Positions 35,278 through 44,609 are shown, numbered from the stretch's first letter. The stretch: 64,000 bases of DNA from UBA3478 sp049596955 (GCA_049596955.1 JBMYMD010000008.1:21210-85209); one strand, 5' to 3'. The notes: generated by a model not told the origin, from the letters alone. Made by a program: numbers and translations.

Positions 35278-36855
35278 ATGGCAGAAGTAAAAGCTGCTGA
35301 GGTATCAGCAATATTAAAACAACAAATTGAAGGGTTTGACGCAAGCGCTAAGTTAGATCAAGTCGGAACGGTATTAAGCGTAGGAGACGGTATCGCACGT
35401 GTATTTGGACTTTCAAACGCTCAATACGGCGAGCTTGTTGAATTTGAAACCGGAATGCAAGGGATTGTTCTTAACCTTGAGGTCGACAACGTTGGTGTCG
35501 TATTGTTGGGAGCTTCAAAAGGCGTAAGTGAAGGTTCTCAAGTTAAAAGAACAGAGCGTATCGCCTCTATCAATGTAGGAGAAGGAGTAGTTGGACGTGT
35601 TTTAGACACCTTGGGCAATCCTATTGACGGTAAAGGTCCAATCTCTGGAGAAACCTATGAAATGCCATTGGAGCGAAAAGCACCAGGAGTAATTTACAGA
35701 CAACCTGTAAACGAACCACTACAAACAGGAATCAAGTCTATCGACGCAATGATTCCAGTGGGAAGAGGTCAGAGAGAGCTCGTTATTGGAGATAGACAAA
35801 CAGGTAAGACTACAGTTTGTATTGATACCATCTTAAATCAAAAAGAATTTTATGATGCAGGAGAGCCTGTTTACTGTATTTATGTAGCGATTGGTCAGAA
35901 AGCTTCTACAGTTGCAGCAATTGCTCAGGTATTAGAAGATAAAGGTGCATTAGCATACACCACAATTGTTGCTGCTAACGCATCAGATCCTGCTCCTATG
36001 CAAGTATACGCTCCTTTCGCCGGGGCTGCAATTGGAGAATATTTTAGAGATACTGGAAGACCGGCCTTAATTGTATATGATGATTTATCAAAGCAGGCTG
36101 TAGCTTATCGTGAGGTTTCTCTCTTATTGAGAAGACCTCCGGGGCGTGAAGCTTATCCAGGGGATGTTTTCTATCTACACTCAAGACTTTTAGAGCGTTC
36201 TGCTAAGGTTATCGCTGATGATAATATTGCTGCTCAAATGAATGATCTACCTGAAAGCCTTAAGGATAAGGTAAAAGGAGGAGGGTCATTGACTGCATTG
36301 CCAATTATCGAAACCCAGGCAGGTGACGTTTCGGCTTATATCCCTACCAACGTAATTTCGATTACAGACGGTCAGATTTTCTTAGAGCAAGACTTATTCA
36401 ACCAAGGGGTTAGACCTGCTATTAACGTTGGTATCTCTGTGTCAAGGGTAGGGGGTTCTGCACAGATCAAGTCCATGAAAAAAGTTTCGGGTACATTAAA
36501 GTTAGACCAAGCCCAATTTAGAGAGCTTGAGGCTTTCGCAAAGTTTGGATCAGACTTAGACGCGGCGACTTTGAATGTAATCGAGAAAGGTAAACGTAAC
36601 GTTGAAATTTTAAAGCAGGCTCAAAACGATCCTTTTACTGTTGAAAATCAGGTAGCAATCATTTTTGCCGGTTCAAAAAACTTGTTGAGAAATGTTCCTG
36701 TCAATCAAGTAAAAGCTTTTGAAAGTGATTATTTAGAAGTACTTAACGCACAACACAGAGATGTTTTAGACGTTCTTAAATCTGGAAAACTAACAGATGA
36801 AGCGATTGAAACATTGACTAAAGTAGCTGCTGAGGTTTCTGCAAAATTTGAATAA
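35278..36855 (+). CDS. atpA: ATP synthase F1 subunit alpha
   Basis: This 525-residue subunit has non-catalytic nucleotide sites. Walker A is GDRQTGKTT, with YVAIGQKASTVA, ALIVYDDLSKQAVAYREVSLLLRRPPGREAYPGDVFYLHSRLLERSA (alpha signature) and the C-terminal helical domain all in place. The N-terminus (AAEVSAILKQQIEGFD) is the delta-binding segment. Standard length. atpD and atpC are not downstream, as usual in Bacteroidota, where they are encoded elsewhere. Confidence 0.97.
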   Translation: MAEVKAAEVSAILKQQIEGFDASAKLDQVGTVLSVGDGIARVFGLSNAQYGELVEFETGMQGIVLNLEVDNVGVVLLGASKGVSEGSQVKRTERIASINVGEGVVGRVLDTLGNPIDGKGPISGETYEMPLERKAPGVIYRQPVNEPLQTGIKSIDAMIPVGRGQRELVIGDRQTGKTTVCIDTILNQKEFYDAGEPVYCIYVAIGQKASTVAAIAQVLEDKGALAYTTIVAANASDPAPMQVYAPFAGAAIGEYFRDTGRPALIVYDDLSKQAVAYREVSLLLRRPPGREAYPGDVFYLHSRLLERSAKVIADDNIAAQMNDLPESLKDKVKGGGSLTALPIIETQAGDVSAYIPTNVISITDGQIFLEQDLFNQGVRPAINVGISVSRVGGSAQIKSMKKVSGTLKLDQAQFRELEAFAKFGSDLDAATLNVIEKGKRNVEILKQAQNDPFTVENQVAIIFAGSKNLLRNVPVNQVKAFESDYLEVLNAQHRDVLDVLKSGKLTDEAIETLTKVAAEVSAKFE

Positions 36856-36879
36856 AAATCTAACCACTTAGCTTAGACT

Positions 36880-37746
36880 ATGGCAAACCTGAAGGAAATA
36901 AGAAATAGAATCACCTCTGTGTCTTCAACAATGCAGATCACCTCTGCAATGAAGATGGTTTCTGCTGCCAAACTCAAAAAGGCTCAAGATGCTATTACAG
37001 CGATGAGACCTTATGCAGAAACACTAACAGGCTTGATTAACGGTCTTAGCGCTGATCTCAATGACGATTCCTCTAATGCGTATTCTGCAGAAAGGCCATT
37101 AAATAAAGTTCTAGTTGTAGCAATTAGCTCTAATCGCGGATTGTGCGGGGCTTTTAACTCAAACATCACCAAACGCGTCAAAGAGCTTCAAGAGCACTAT
37201 TCAGCTACGGCTGAGGTTGAGTTTATCACAATTGGAAAAAAAGTGGCAGACTTTGTCCAAAGAAGTGAATACAAATCGGCAGGAGACTTTAGCCAAGTTT
37301 TCGACAACCTTCAATTCAGTGAGGTTGCTCCTATTGCAGATGACATTATCGAAAGCTTTATCGCTAAGAAATACGACAAGGTTGAAGTAGTATACAACTC
37401 CTTTAAGAATGCCGCTACTCAAATAGTCAAGACAGAAGGGTTTTTACCTCTTCAGCCAGTGGAGAGTGAAGAAAATCAGGCTTCAGAAGATTACATATTT
37501 GAGCCATCAGCTGCTGAAATTGTGAGCCAATTGATTCCTAAGGCACTTAAAACGCAACTTTTTAAAGCCATCAGAGACTCTTTTGCTAGTGAACACGGCG
37601 CAAGAATGACGGCAATGCACAAGGCCACAGACAACGCCCAAGAGCTTAAAGACCAATTGAAGCTAACCTATAACAAAGCGCGTCAGGCAGCCATTACTAA
37701 CGAGATTCTTGAAATCGTGGGTGGTGCCGAAGCCCTAAATTCTTAA
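36880..37746 (+). CDS. atpG: ATP synthase F1 subunit gamma
   Basis: This 288-residue central-stalk subunit has the conserved ends MANLKEIRNRITSVSSTMQI and ARQAAITNEILEIVGGAEAL and the internal VAISSNRGLCGAFNSNI. It rotates inside the alpha/beta ring. It is the last gene of the operon in this window. A small imperfect inverted repeat (CTTAAG...CTTAAG) around 37742-37758 follows but is too weak to call as a terminator. Confidence 0.96.
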   Translation: MANLKEIRNRITSVSSTMQITSAMKMVSAAKLKKAQDAITAMRPYAETLTGLINGLSADLNDDSSNAYSAERPLNKVLVVAISSNRGLCGAFNSNITKRVKELQEHYSATAEVEFITIGKKVADFVQRSEYKSAGDFSQVFDNLQFSEVAPIADDIIESFIAKKYDKVEVVYNSFKNAATQIVKTEGFLPLQPVESEENQASEDYIFEPSAAEIVSQLIPKALKTQLFKAIRDSFASEHGARMTAMHKATDNAQELKDQLKLTYNKARQAAITNEILEIVGGAEALNS

Positions 37747-37802
37747 GAACAGCTTAAGGCCTAAATTGTTTGGGTTATCTTTATGGAAACCTTAATCGAT
37801 TT

Positions 37803-38234
37803 ATGCGTAAAATTTTGCTGTACAGCGCTGCTTTTTTTATGCTGAGTTCCTGTTCTATACTCGGTGCTGTCGACTTCATTTGGCCTGAAATCACTTCTGC
37901 TCAACTCAAAACCATATATGGCGGTAGGCCTGAGCAAGAAATACAACAACAGTTGATTATTGAGTGCGGTAAGGACGTTTTGCCCTCAACACGTTTTTAT
38001 GTAAAAATCAGAAAAGACTGGCTAGAACTTAAAGCTTCAGATCAAACGCGCACAACTTTTTTTGTCAACTTTGATAAATTAGAAGAGATTAAAAGAACCG
38101 ACACTTCAGGAAGAAACGGCAGTTCTTCTGCAGTATTAGTGAGAAGTTTCGATCTTAAAATACAAGGGGCTTACACCAAAAAAACCCAACGCATTCAAGC
38201 GCAAATTAACAGTAAACCAACCATTAGACAGTAA
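37803..38234 (+). CDS. Hypothetical lipoprotein
   Basis: The ATG at 37803 gives a lipoprotein signal MRKILLYSAAFFMLSSC (lipobox Cys17) and a 143-residue product. I do not recognise the family. The body contains Cys in LIIECGKDVLPS and a strand-rich C-terminal half (FDLKIQGAYTKKTQRIQ). A promoter-like TATCTTTA (37776-37783) lies 19 nt before the start. An upstream GTG/ATG-type start would add residues that overlap this box. It is followed 5 bp later by the flippase gene. Confidence 0.7.
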   Translation: MRKILLYSAAFFMLSSCSILGAVDFIWPEITSAQLKTIYGGRPEQEIQQQLIIECGKDVLPSTRFYVKIRKDWLELKASDQTRTTFFVNFDKLEEIKRTDTSGRNGSSSAVLVRSFDLKIQGAYTKKTQRIQAQINSKPTIRQ

Positions 38235-38239
38235 CCCAT

Positions 38240-39652
38240 ATGAATGCAATGGCTTCTTTGTTTAGGCAAACGCTGGTTTATGGTTTTGCAACAGTATTTC
38301 CTAGAGCTTTATCTTTTCTTTTATTGCCCTTATACACAGCGGTTTTTATTGACTCTTCAGGCTATGGGGAATACGTTCTCATTTACTCTTGGATTGCCAT
38401 ATTTAACATCCTCTTTTCATATGGAATGGAGACGGCATTCTTTAGGTTTTTTCACAAAAACACCAACAAGGAGAACACGATTTTTACAGCGCTCATTTCT
38501 CTTCTTGTTAGTTCTATAGCATTGGGTCTATTGGGTTATATATTAAGCCCTCAATTAGCTGAGCTTACAGGAATAAGACTCGAATTTTTGAGGTATGTCG
38601 TGGCTATTTTGGTATTAGACGCCATAGTAGTCATTCCATTTGCCTTATTGAGGGCGAAAGAAAAAGCGATGAAGTATGCGACCATAAAATCACTTAGCGT
38701 TGCTGTCAACTTTGGTTTTAATTTGTTCTTTTTATTGCTTTTGGGAGCAGATCAAAACGGAAAGGCGATCACCTACATTTTTTTAGCAAACATCATTGCA
38801 AGCGGATTTACATTACTCATTTTTGCTAACACTTATTTCAGTCAAAAAGGAACATTTGATTTGAAAATTTGGCAAAGCATGTTGAAGTATGCCTTGCCAG
38901 TTATGCTCGCAGGAATAGCCTTTACAATCAATGAGGTACTCGACAAAATATTGATCAATCAAATGCTCTCGAGTAAAGATGCCGGAATTTATGCCGCATG
39001 TTATAAGTTGACAGTTTTTATGACCCTATTTGCAACTGCATTTAGAATGGGGGTTGAGCCCTTTTTCTTCAAACAAGCGAAAGCGGAAAACAGAAATCAG
39101 ACCTATGCTTTAATTACACGCTTTTTTGTGGCCTTTGGAGTCATCTTGTTTCTCGCTGTCGTGGTATTTATTGAACCCATAGCGCATCTATTCATCGCCA
39201 AAGAACAATACTTAGAAGGGCTAAGTATAGTTCCTATTGTTTTATATGCAGCCCTGTTTTTAGGGATTTACCACAGTCTGTCAGTTTGGTACAAAATAAT
39301 TGACAAGCCCATCATAGGCACCTATATTTCTTGGGGAGGAGCTTTGATTACATTGCTGATCAATATCATTTTTATTCCTCGTTGGGGATATTATGCAGGC
39401 GCTATAGCGACCTTAAGCGCTTACTTTTTTATGGCCTTACTTTCCTTTTTGCTTTCAAAGAAATTCAATCCGATTCCATATGATTTAAAAAGCATTCTGA
39501 CTTATTTGATATTAGCCTTAGTTTTGGCTTATATCGTTTATATCCCTTTTGATAAAGTTCTGTGGAAATCCGGAATTCTCCTTCTCGCTTTTAGTAGTTT
39601 TGTTCTGAGAAGAGAATTGAAATACTATAAAAATCAAGCAAATGAAAGTTAG
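38240..39652 (+). CDS. Polysaccharide flippase (Wzx/MOP superfamily)
   Basis: This 470-residue protein has about 12-14 membrane helices and begins SLFRQTLVYGFATVFPRALSF, the pattern of oligosaccharide flippases of the MOP superfamily. It includes the conserved YGMETAFFRFF and INQMLSSKDAGIYAACYKL. It probably flips lipid-linked glycans across the inner membrane. It overlaps dut by 11 bp. It is not inside a glycan cluster, though a nucleotidyltransferase follows dut. Confidence 0.88.
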   Translation: MNAMASLFRQTLVYGFATVFPRALSFLLLPLYTAVFIDSSGYGEYVLIYSWIAIFNILFSYGMETAFFRFFHKNTNKENTIFTALISLLVSSIALGLLGYILSPQLAELTGIRLEFLRYVVAILVLDAIVVIPFALLRAKEKAMKYATIKSLSVAVNFGFNLFFLLLLGADQNGKAITYIFLANIIASGFTLLIFANTYFSQKGTFDLKIWQSMLKYALPVMLAGIAFTINEVLDKILINQMLSSKDAGIYAACYKLTVFMTLFATAFRMGVEPFFFKQAKAENRNQTYALITRFFVAFGVILFLAVVVFIEPIAHLFIAKEQYLEGLSIVPIVLYAALFLGIYHSLSVWYKIIDKPIIGTYISWGGALITLLINIIFIPRWGYYAGAIATLSAYFFMALLSFLLSKKFNPIPYDLKSILTYLILALVLAYIVYIPFDKVLWKSGILLLAFSSFVLRRELKYYKNQANES

Positions 39653-40076
39653 GATCATCAATAAGTCCAAAAACGACTTGCCTCAATACCAAACTGTAGC
39701 TTCTGCAGGAGTAGACATTAGAGCCAACAACGAAGAAACAATTGTGTTAGACTCTTTAGAACGAACAATTGTACCGACTGGTTTATTTTTAGAAATTCCC
39801 GAAGGCTATGAGGTTCAAGTTCGACCAAGAAGTGGTTTAGCCGCAAAACACGGAATTACACTGCTGAATTCTCCAGGAACGATTGATGCGGATTACCGAG
39901 GTGAAATAGGGGTGATTTTAGTGAATCTTTCTAAGGATGCATTCGAAATCAAGCAGGGAGAGCGCATCGCTCAAATGGTGTTTTGTAAGCATGAGACCTT
40001 CGAATTTGAGGAAGTAGATGAGCTTAGTGACTCTGAAAGAGGCTCAGGCGGTTTCGGAAGTACTGGAAAAAAATAA
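39642..40076 (+). CDS. dut: dUTP diphosphatase
   Basis: The homotrimeric dUTPase hydrolyses dUTP to dUMP, preventing uracil incorporation. The family motifs are complete in order: ASAGVDIRAN, PRSGLAAKHGI, GTIDADYRGEIGVILVN, RIAQMVF and the C-terminal arm GSGGFGSTG. The length of 144 residues is normal. Its start overlaps the flippase end by 11 bp, so the two are coupled. Confidence 0.97.
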   Translation: MKVRIINKSKNDLPQYQTVASAGVDIRANNEETIVLDSLERTIVPTGLFLEIPEGYEVQVRPRSGLAAKHGITLLNSPGTIDADYRGEIGVILVNLSKDAFEIKQGERIAQMVFCKHETFEFEEVDELSDSERGSGGFGSTGKK

Positions 40077-40089
40077 AATTGATTCGAAA

Positions 40090-41112
40090 ATGAAAATAAT
40101 AGTCCCAATGGCAGGAAGAGGTTCTCGATTAAGGCCTCACACTCTTACCGTGCCAAAACCCTTAGTTCCCGTAGCGGGTAAACCCATAGTACATCGACTG
40201 GTGAGCGATATTGCAGCTATAGTTGATCAGCCCATTGACGAAGTGGCCTTTGTCATTGGTGACCCAGCTTTTTTTGGAGATGATGTTGTCGAGCAATTAA
40301 ATGAGTTGGCCCAAAGTCTAGGAGCAAAGTGTTCAATATATAGACAAGACCAGCCCTTGGGCACAGGTCATGCCATAATGTGTGCGAAAGAGTCATTAGA
40401 TGGACCAGCGGTAGTGGCCTATGCTGACACCCTGATTCGAGCCGATTTCAAGATTGATCAAAATGCAGATGCCGCCATTTGGGTAAAGCAAGTTGATCAG
40501 CCAGAAGCCTATGGAGTAGTCGAACTCAACCAAAAAGGACATATTGTAGAATTGGTTGAAAAACCGAGTGAATTCGTTTCTGATTTAGCGGTTATAGGGA
40601 TTTATTATTTCAAGCAAATCGCAGAATTAAAAGAAGAGTTACAAGCTGTTCTCGACCAAAATCTCACCCATGGAGGCGAATATCAAATAAACGACGGAAT
40701 CAAGAGCATGATTCAAAAGGGCAAGGTTTTTGTTACGGGTGAAGTGAGTGAATGGATGGATTGTGGAAATAAAGACATAACCGTTGAGACCAACAAAAAA
40801 ATGTTGGATTTCTTGCAAGAGGAACAGCGTGAGGAACTTGTCGCAGAAAACATCCAAAACAGCAATTCGACGATTATTCCACCCTGTTTCATTGCTGAAG
40901 GAGTGCAACTCATCAATGCAAAGGTAGGACCTCATGTATCTATAGGAAATCAAACCATTGTAGAAAACAGCTCAGTATCAAACAGCATAATACAGTCACA
41001 ATCTGTGGTGAAGAACGCACATTTAAATGAGGCCATGATTGGGAATAAGGTTCATTTTGACGGTTCGTTTACGAAAATAAGTATAGGAGATTACAGCGAA
41101 TTAAAGGCCTAA
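40090..41112 (+). CDS. Sugar-phosphate nucleotidyltransferase
   Basis: This RmlA-type transferase makes NDP-sugars from sugar 1-phosphates. The signature is MKIIVPMAGRGSRLRPHTLT and VPKPLVPVAGKPI, followed by DTLIRADF and the substrate region VEKPSEFVSDLAVIGIYYF. A C-terminal left-handed beta-helix follows (hexapeptide-like IGNQTIVENSSVSNSIIQ). The sugar and nucleotide cannot be fixed from sequence. I chose the ATG at 40090; the frame extends upstream into dut without family similarity. Confidence 0.86.
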   Translation: MKIIVPMAGRGSRLRPHTLTVPKPLVPVAGKPIVHRLVSDIAAIVDQPIDEVAFVIGDPAFFGDDVVEQLNELAQSLGAKCSIYRQDQPLGTGHAIMCAKESLDGPAVVAYADTLIRADFKIDQNADAAIWVKQVDQPEAYGVVELNQKGHIVELVEKPSEFVSDLAVIGIYYFKQIAELKEELQAVLDQNLTHGGEYQINDGIKSMIQKGKVFVTGEVSEWMDCGNKDITVETNKKMLDFLQEEQREELVAENIQNSNSTIIPPCFIAEGVQLINAKVGPHVSIGNQTIVENSSVSNSIIQSQSVVKNAHLNEAMIGNKVHFDGSFTKISIGDYSELKA

Positions 41113-41119
41113 GATTATA

Positions 41120-41884
41120 ATGAAAAACACCAAACGCTTTAGTTATTTGATTTTACTCTTAGGATTGATGTCTTCCTGTGGAGTAAAGAAGGCAAGCGTT
41201 GAAACTGCAAACACAGTTAGCTCCATTAGTAAATCTGCCCTATTTCAACAGAGTCAAAAAGACATTGAAATCAATTCTCTTAGGGGACGTTTAAGAATGA
41301 CATTAAATGACAATGGGAAGTCGCAAACGGTAACCAGTACAGTGCGTTTTGAGCGTGATTCTGCGCTTTTAATTTCAGCCCCATTTGGGGTGCTTAAGGC
41401 TTATCTCGACCAAAAACGTTTGAGTTATTACAACAAATTAGAACGCTCTTATTTTGATGGTGATTACAAGTATTTACAAGAGTTAATAGGTGTTGAATTA
41501 AATTTTACACAATTGCAAAACGTACTTTTTGCAAAACCACTCATTAACCTTAGCTCCAGAAGAGGACTTATATTAAAAAGCGAAGATTCCTATTGGGTGT
41601 TGACCAACAAGAACAAAAGAGTGTTTGATTTTAGTATGAGATATGATAAAAACACCCTGCAGTTGATAGGCCAAGATTACCGCATCACTAGAAGTAATCA
41701 GGCCGCTCGCATTACCTATGCATACAAGAAAGACACTGACCTACACCCCGCAAGTATCAAGTTAAAATCGCTTGTTCAAGATTCAAATATAGAAGTAGAT
41801 TTGCAATGGACACAGGCCGAATACAACAGAAAAGTTCAATTTAACTATAACATTCCTAAAGGATATAAAAGTGTTTTGAAATGA
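41120..41884 (+). CDS. DUF4292 lipoprotein (LolB-like fold suspected)
   Basis: A lipoprotein signal ends at LLLGLMSSC (Cys20). The body (SLRGRLRMTLNDNGKSQTVT, RDSALLISAPFGVLKAYLDQ) fits DUF4292 of Bacteroidota, which resembles LolA/LolB lipid-binding barrels. A role in lipoprotein handling is inference. Its stop overlaps the EnvC-like gene by 4 bp (ATGA), which ties it to envelope maintenance. Confidence 0.84.
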   Translation: MKNTKRFSYLILLLGLMSSCGVKKASVETANTVSSISKSALFQQSQKDIEINSLRGRLRMTLNDNGKSQTVTSTVRFERDSALLISAPFGVLKAYLDQKRLSYYNKLERSYFDGDYKYLQELIGVELNFTQLQNVLFAKPLINLSSRRGLILKSEDSYWVLTNKNKRVFDFSMRYDKNTLQLIGQDYRITRSNQAARITYAYKKDTDLHPASIKLKSLVQDSNIEVDLQWTQAEYNRKVQFNYNIPKGYKSVLK

Positions 41885-43080
41885 GAATTAAATTGCTTTT
41901 GATATTTCTTTTTAGCTTTTCTGCGGTTGTTGCCCAGCGTACTGAAGATCAAAAAAACCTAGAAAGAAGAAAGCAAGAACTAAATCGTGAAATACAGAAT
42001 ATAAATGCACTTCTGTTAAAAGAACAAAAGCAAGAAGGGTCAGTTTTGCAGGAACTAAGAGCTTTAGGTCAACAGTCGACAGCAATCCGTAGAGTAATTC
42101 AAATCACGAATCAACAAATTCAAATCCTAGAAGAACAAATTGAAAACAACGAGTCTCAGGCGATTGAACTCAAAGAAACGTTAAAGGTTTTAAAGGAAGA
42201 TTACGCCTTGATGATTCGCAAATCCTATCAGAAAAATCTAGAGAAAAACAGGTTGATGTTTTTGTTGTCGGCCAAAAGCTTTAAAGAAGCTTACAAGAGA
42301 TGGGATTACATGATTCAATACGCAGACTTCAGAAAATCTCAAGGTGAGAAAATAGAACAAAATCAGGTTGAACTTGAGCGTGTAAATAAAGAATTGTTAG
42401 GCCAGTTAAAAGAGAAACAAGCACTGCTAGATGAGAATAATAACGCCAGAGCGAATTTGTTATCACAGCGCAAAAGGCAAGAGTCAATACTCACGACGAT
42501 TCGAAAAAACGAAACCAAATATCAAAAAGAGATCGACGCAAAAGTTGCTGAACAACAAAGAATAGATCAAGAGATTAGAAGTTTAATCGAATTGGAAATC
42601 AAAAAATCAAGTTCGAGCAGAAGTAGTTCTGCTTTTGAGCTGACACCTGAAGCCAAGATAATTGCGGGGAACTTTGCTGCGAACAAAGGAAATCATATTT
42701 GGCCTGTTGAAAAGGGAGTCAAAAGTGAAGGGTTTGGACAGTACACTGATAAGTTGTACCCAGGATTAAAGCTGAACAATAATGGCGTTACTATTGCTAC
42801 AGAACAAGGAGCTGTAGCACGATCAATCTACGAAGGGCAGGTCATGACGATTATGACCAATAAACAAGGAATAAAAGGGGTGTACGTTAGGCATGGAGAT
42901 TATATTACCATGTATTACAACTTAGAGAGCGTGTATGTAAAAGAGGGTCAAGTAATTGAGGCCAAAACTCCTCTGGGAATTGTTCACACCGATAAAATAG
43001 AGAACGTCACCAAGTTAAAGTTTTATGTCTATAAAAATAAAGAGCGATTAAACCCAGAATCTTGGGTCAACAAACTGTAG
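41881..43080 (+). CDS. EnvC-like murein hydrolase activator
   Basis: A signal peptide (MRIKLLLIFLFSFSAVVAQ) is followed by a long coiled coil at residues about 20-250 and a C-terminal LytM domain at residues about 275-399. The zinc ligands are lost: the HxxxD position reads NNNGVTIA and the HxH position reads KLKFYVY. It should therefore lack peptidase activity and act, like EnvC, as an activator of cell-division amidases. It contrasts with the active M23 protein at 18470. It is last in the nucleotidyltransferase-DUF4292 run. Confidence 0.88.
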   Translation: MRIKLLLIFLFSFSAVVAQRTEDQKNLERRKQELNREIQNINALLLKEQKQEGSVLQELRALGQQSTAIRRVIQITNQQIQILEEQIENNESQAIELKETLKVLKEDYALMIRKSYQKNLEKNRLMFLLSAKSFKEAYKRWDYMIQYADFRKSQGEKIEQNQVELERVNKELLGQLKEKQALLDENNNARANLLSQRKRQESILTTIRKNETKYQKEIDAKVAEQQRIDQEIRSLIELEIKKSSSSRSSSAFELTPEAKIIAGNFAANKGNHIWPVEKGVKSEGFGQYTDKLYPGLKLNNNGVTIATEQGAVARSIYEGQVMTIMTNKQGIKGVYVRHGDYITMYYNLESVYVKEGQVIEAKTPLGIVHTDKIENVTKLKFYVYKNKERLNPESWVNKL

Positions 43081-43084
43081 TTGA

Positions 43085-43111
43085 AAAGGCACTTATTCAA
43101 AAATTGCCTTT
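43085..43111 (+). terminator. Weak stem-loop at the envC/thioesterase junction
   Basis: AAAGGCA (43085-43091) pairs with TGCCTTT (43105-43111), with a 13-nt AT-rich loop. It could end either convergent transcript but has no clear U-tract. Confidence 0.3.
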
Positions 43112-43602
43112 AACTCATGAGCCTCTGCGGGTTTCATTTTACCAGCGAGCACCAAACTCAACTGTCTCCTTCTCAAAGCGCCATTAAAACGTTCTATTTC
43201 AAGATCAGTTTCAGGAATAAGCTCAGGAACCGCAGTGGGTTTTCCTGCTTCATCAACGGCAACAAAGGTGTAGATAGCCTCATTCACTTTTGTTTTTACG
43301 CCAGAAATTCTATCCTCTGTCCACACATCGATAAAAACCTCCATTGATGTGCTAAACGATCTTGAAATACTAGCCTCTAGACTTAGAATGCTTCCAACAG
43401 GGACTGCGTTGTTGAAGGCAACGTGATTCACGGATGCAGTGACAGCGATACGTTGACTATGTCTCTGGGCCGTAATATAAGCAGCTCTATCCATACGGGC
43501 TAACAATTCTCCTCCAAAAAGGTGGTTTAGATGATTGGTCTCGCTTGGAAGAACCATATCAGTTGTTGTAGTTCTTGATTCAGAAGGGGTTTTACCTGTC
43601 AT
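43093..43602 (-). CDS. Acyl-CoA thioesterase (hotdog fold)
   Basis: This 169-residue YciA/BACH-type hotdog protein has LPSETNHLNHLFGGELLARMD (with the catalytic region), then VASVNHVAFNNAVPVGSIL-like strands. It hydrolyses acyl-CoA thioesters; chain preference is unknown. It lies 8 bp downstream of the HU-SPOR gene on the same strand, a neighbour pair I recall from other flavobacteria. Confidence 0.9.
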   Translation of the reverse strand: MTGKTPSESRTTTTDMVLPSETNHLNHLFGGELLARMDRAAYITAQRHSQRIAVTASVNHVAFNNAVPVGSILSLEASISRSFSTSMEVFIDVWTEDRISGVKTKVNEAIYTFVAVDEAGKPTAVPELIPETDLEIERFNGALRRRQLSLVLAGKMKPAEAHELKAIFE

Positions 43603-43610
43603 GGTATTTG

Positions 43611-44609
43611 TTATTCAGAAATTTCTATTTGATCCACCAATATCCATGCATTAGGTTCTATTGAAGACTTTATCTCTTGAAGATAGTCTTGTGCTTCAGC
43701 ATAGGATTGGAAGCTTTTATAGGTTGCATAATGAATCGTTTGTCCAAGGTCTGCTCCGTTTTCACCTGTCAGGTATTCAGAGGCAAATCCCTTGTCTAAA
43801 AGTGTAGTTATGCGGCGTTCAGCATCTTCTTTAGTTCTGTAAGATCCTGCTATTACATTGTAGCGTTTAACGACCTTGATTTGAATGGAAGGAAGTTCTA
43901 AAGGAGTGTCTGAATAATAGGTATGTGCTTTGATTTCATTTAGGAATATTTCACTAGCCTCCGCTTCAACAGCATTCAACATTTTTTGGTATTGATTATA
44001 AAAAAAGTAACCGCTAACTGTGAGCGATACGAATAGCAGAGACAATGCAGAATATTTGAACCAAGGATTGACATCAGCACTATCTTCTTCTACTAAATCA
44101 AGTTTCTGAGTAACAACTTTTTCAGTTAATTGATATGAGCCTAAATTCCTTACCCTTGAATTAAAGTTTACTTCTTCTGCAACAGGGATCGTTGCACCTG
44201 CAACTGGAATTTCAACAACACCTAATCCATAAGAACTCTTTAATAAGCTTTGTTTGGCAAATGAACTCACAACTATATTATCATTGGACTTTTCAAGCAC
44301 TCCGAGGCCTTCGATTTGGACTTTTTCACCTAAGGCGAGCTTGCTTTGCCAACTCTTAGTGAGCTCCGTAATTTTTTGCTCTATTTCAACTAAACTCTTG
44401 TCTTCTTTTTGTGCAATGTGTTTGCAAAGAACGCCGTCGTTTTCTTGCAAGTAAGGGTTGAAGCTAATACTCTTGTGAGGAGGCATTAAATGGCTTTGGT
44501 CAGCAAAGGAGGCAGCCCCTGACGCATTAGTTACAAAGGCTCCAAATTCAGGTAAGACCACAAAAGGTTTGGAGTAAAGTAAGCTACTGATATACGTTCC
44601 TATATCCAT
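43611..44609 (-). CDS. HU-CCDC81-like and SPOR domain membrane protein
   Basis: The layout in order is an N-terminal HU-like region (residues about 1-140; VVLPEFGAFVTN, SISFNPYLQENDGVL, IEGLGVLEK) of the bacterial HU-CCDC81 type; a linker; a membrane helix at about 184-204 (FKYSALSLLFVSLTVSGYFF); then a periplasmic linker and a C-terminal SPOR domain at about 248-325 (NVIAGSYRTKEDAERRI). SPOR domains bind denuded glycan at the division septum. An HU-related fold facing the cytoplasm could touch DNA or protein. The sequence is consistent with a septum-nucleoid link, which is inference. An imperfect -7 box (GATATTTG, minus strand, 44614-44621) lies 4 nt upstream. Confidence 0.82.
   Translation of the reverse strand: MDIGTYISSLLYSKPFVVLPEFGAFVTNASGAASFADQSHLMPPHKSISFNPYLQENDGVLCKHIAQKEDKSLVEIEQKITELTKSWQSKLALGEKVQIEGLGVLEKSNDNIVVSSFAKQSLLKSSYGLGVVEIPVAGATIPVAEEVNFNSRVRNLGSYQLTEKVVTQKLDLVEEDSADVNPWFKYSALSLLFVSLTVSGYFFYNQYQKMLNAVEAEASEIFLNEIKAHTYYSDTPLELPSIQIKVVKRYNVIAGSYRTKEDAERRITTLLDKGFASEYLTGENGADLGQTIHYATYKSFQSYAEAQDYLQEIKSSIEPNAWILVDQIEISE

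Noticed and set aside
37742..37758. CTTAAG...CTTAAG inverted repeat after atpG as a terminator
   Set aside because: Only six AT-rich pairs and no U-tract.
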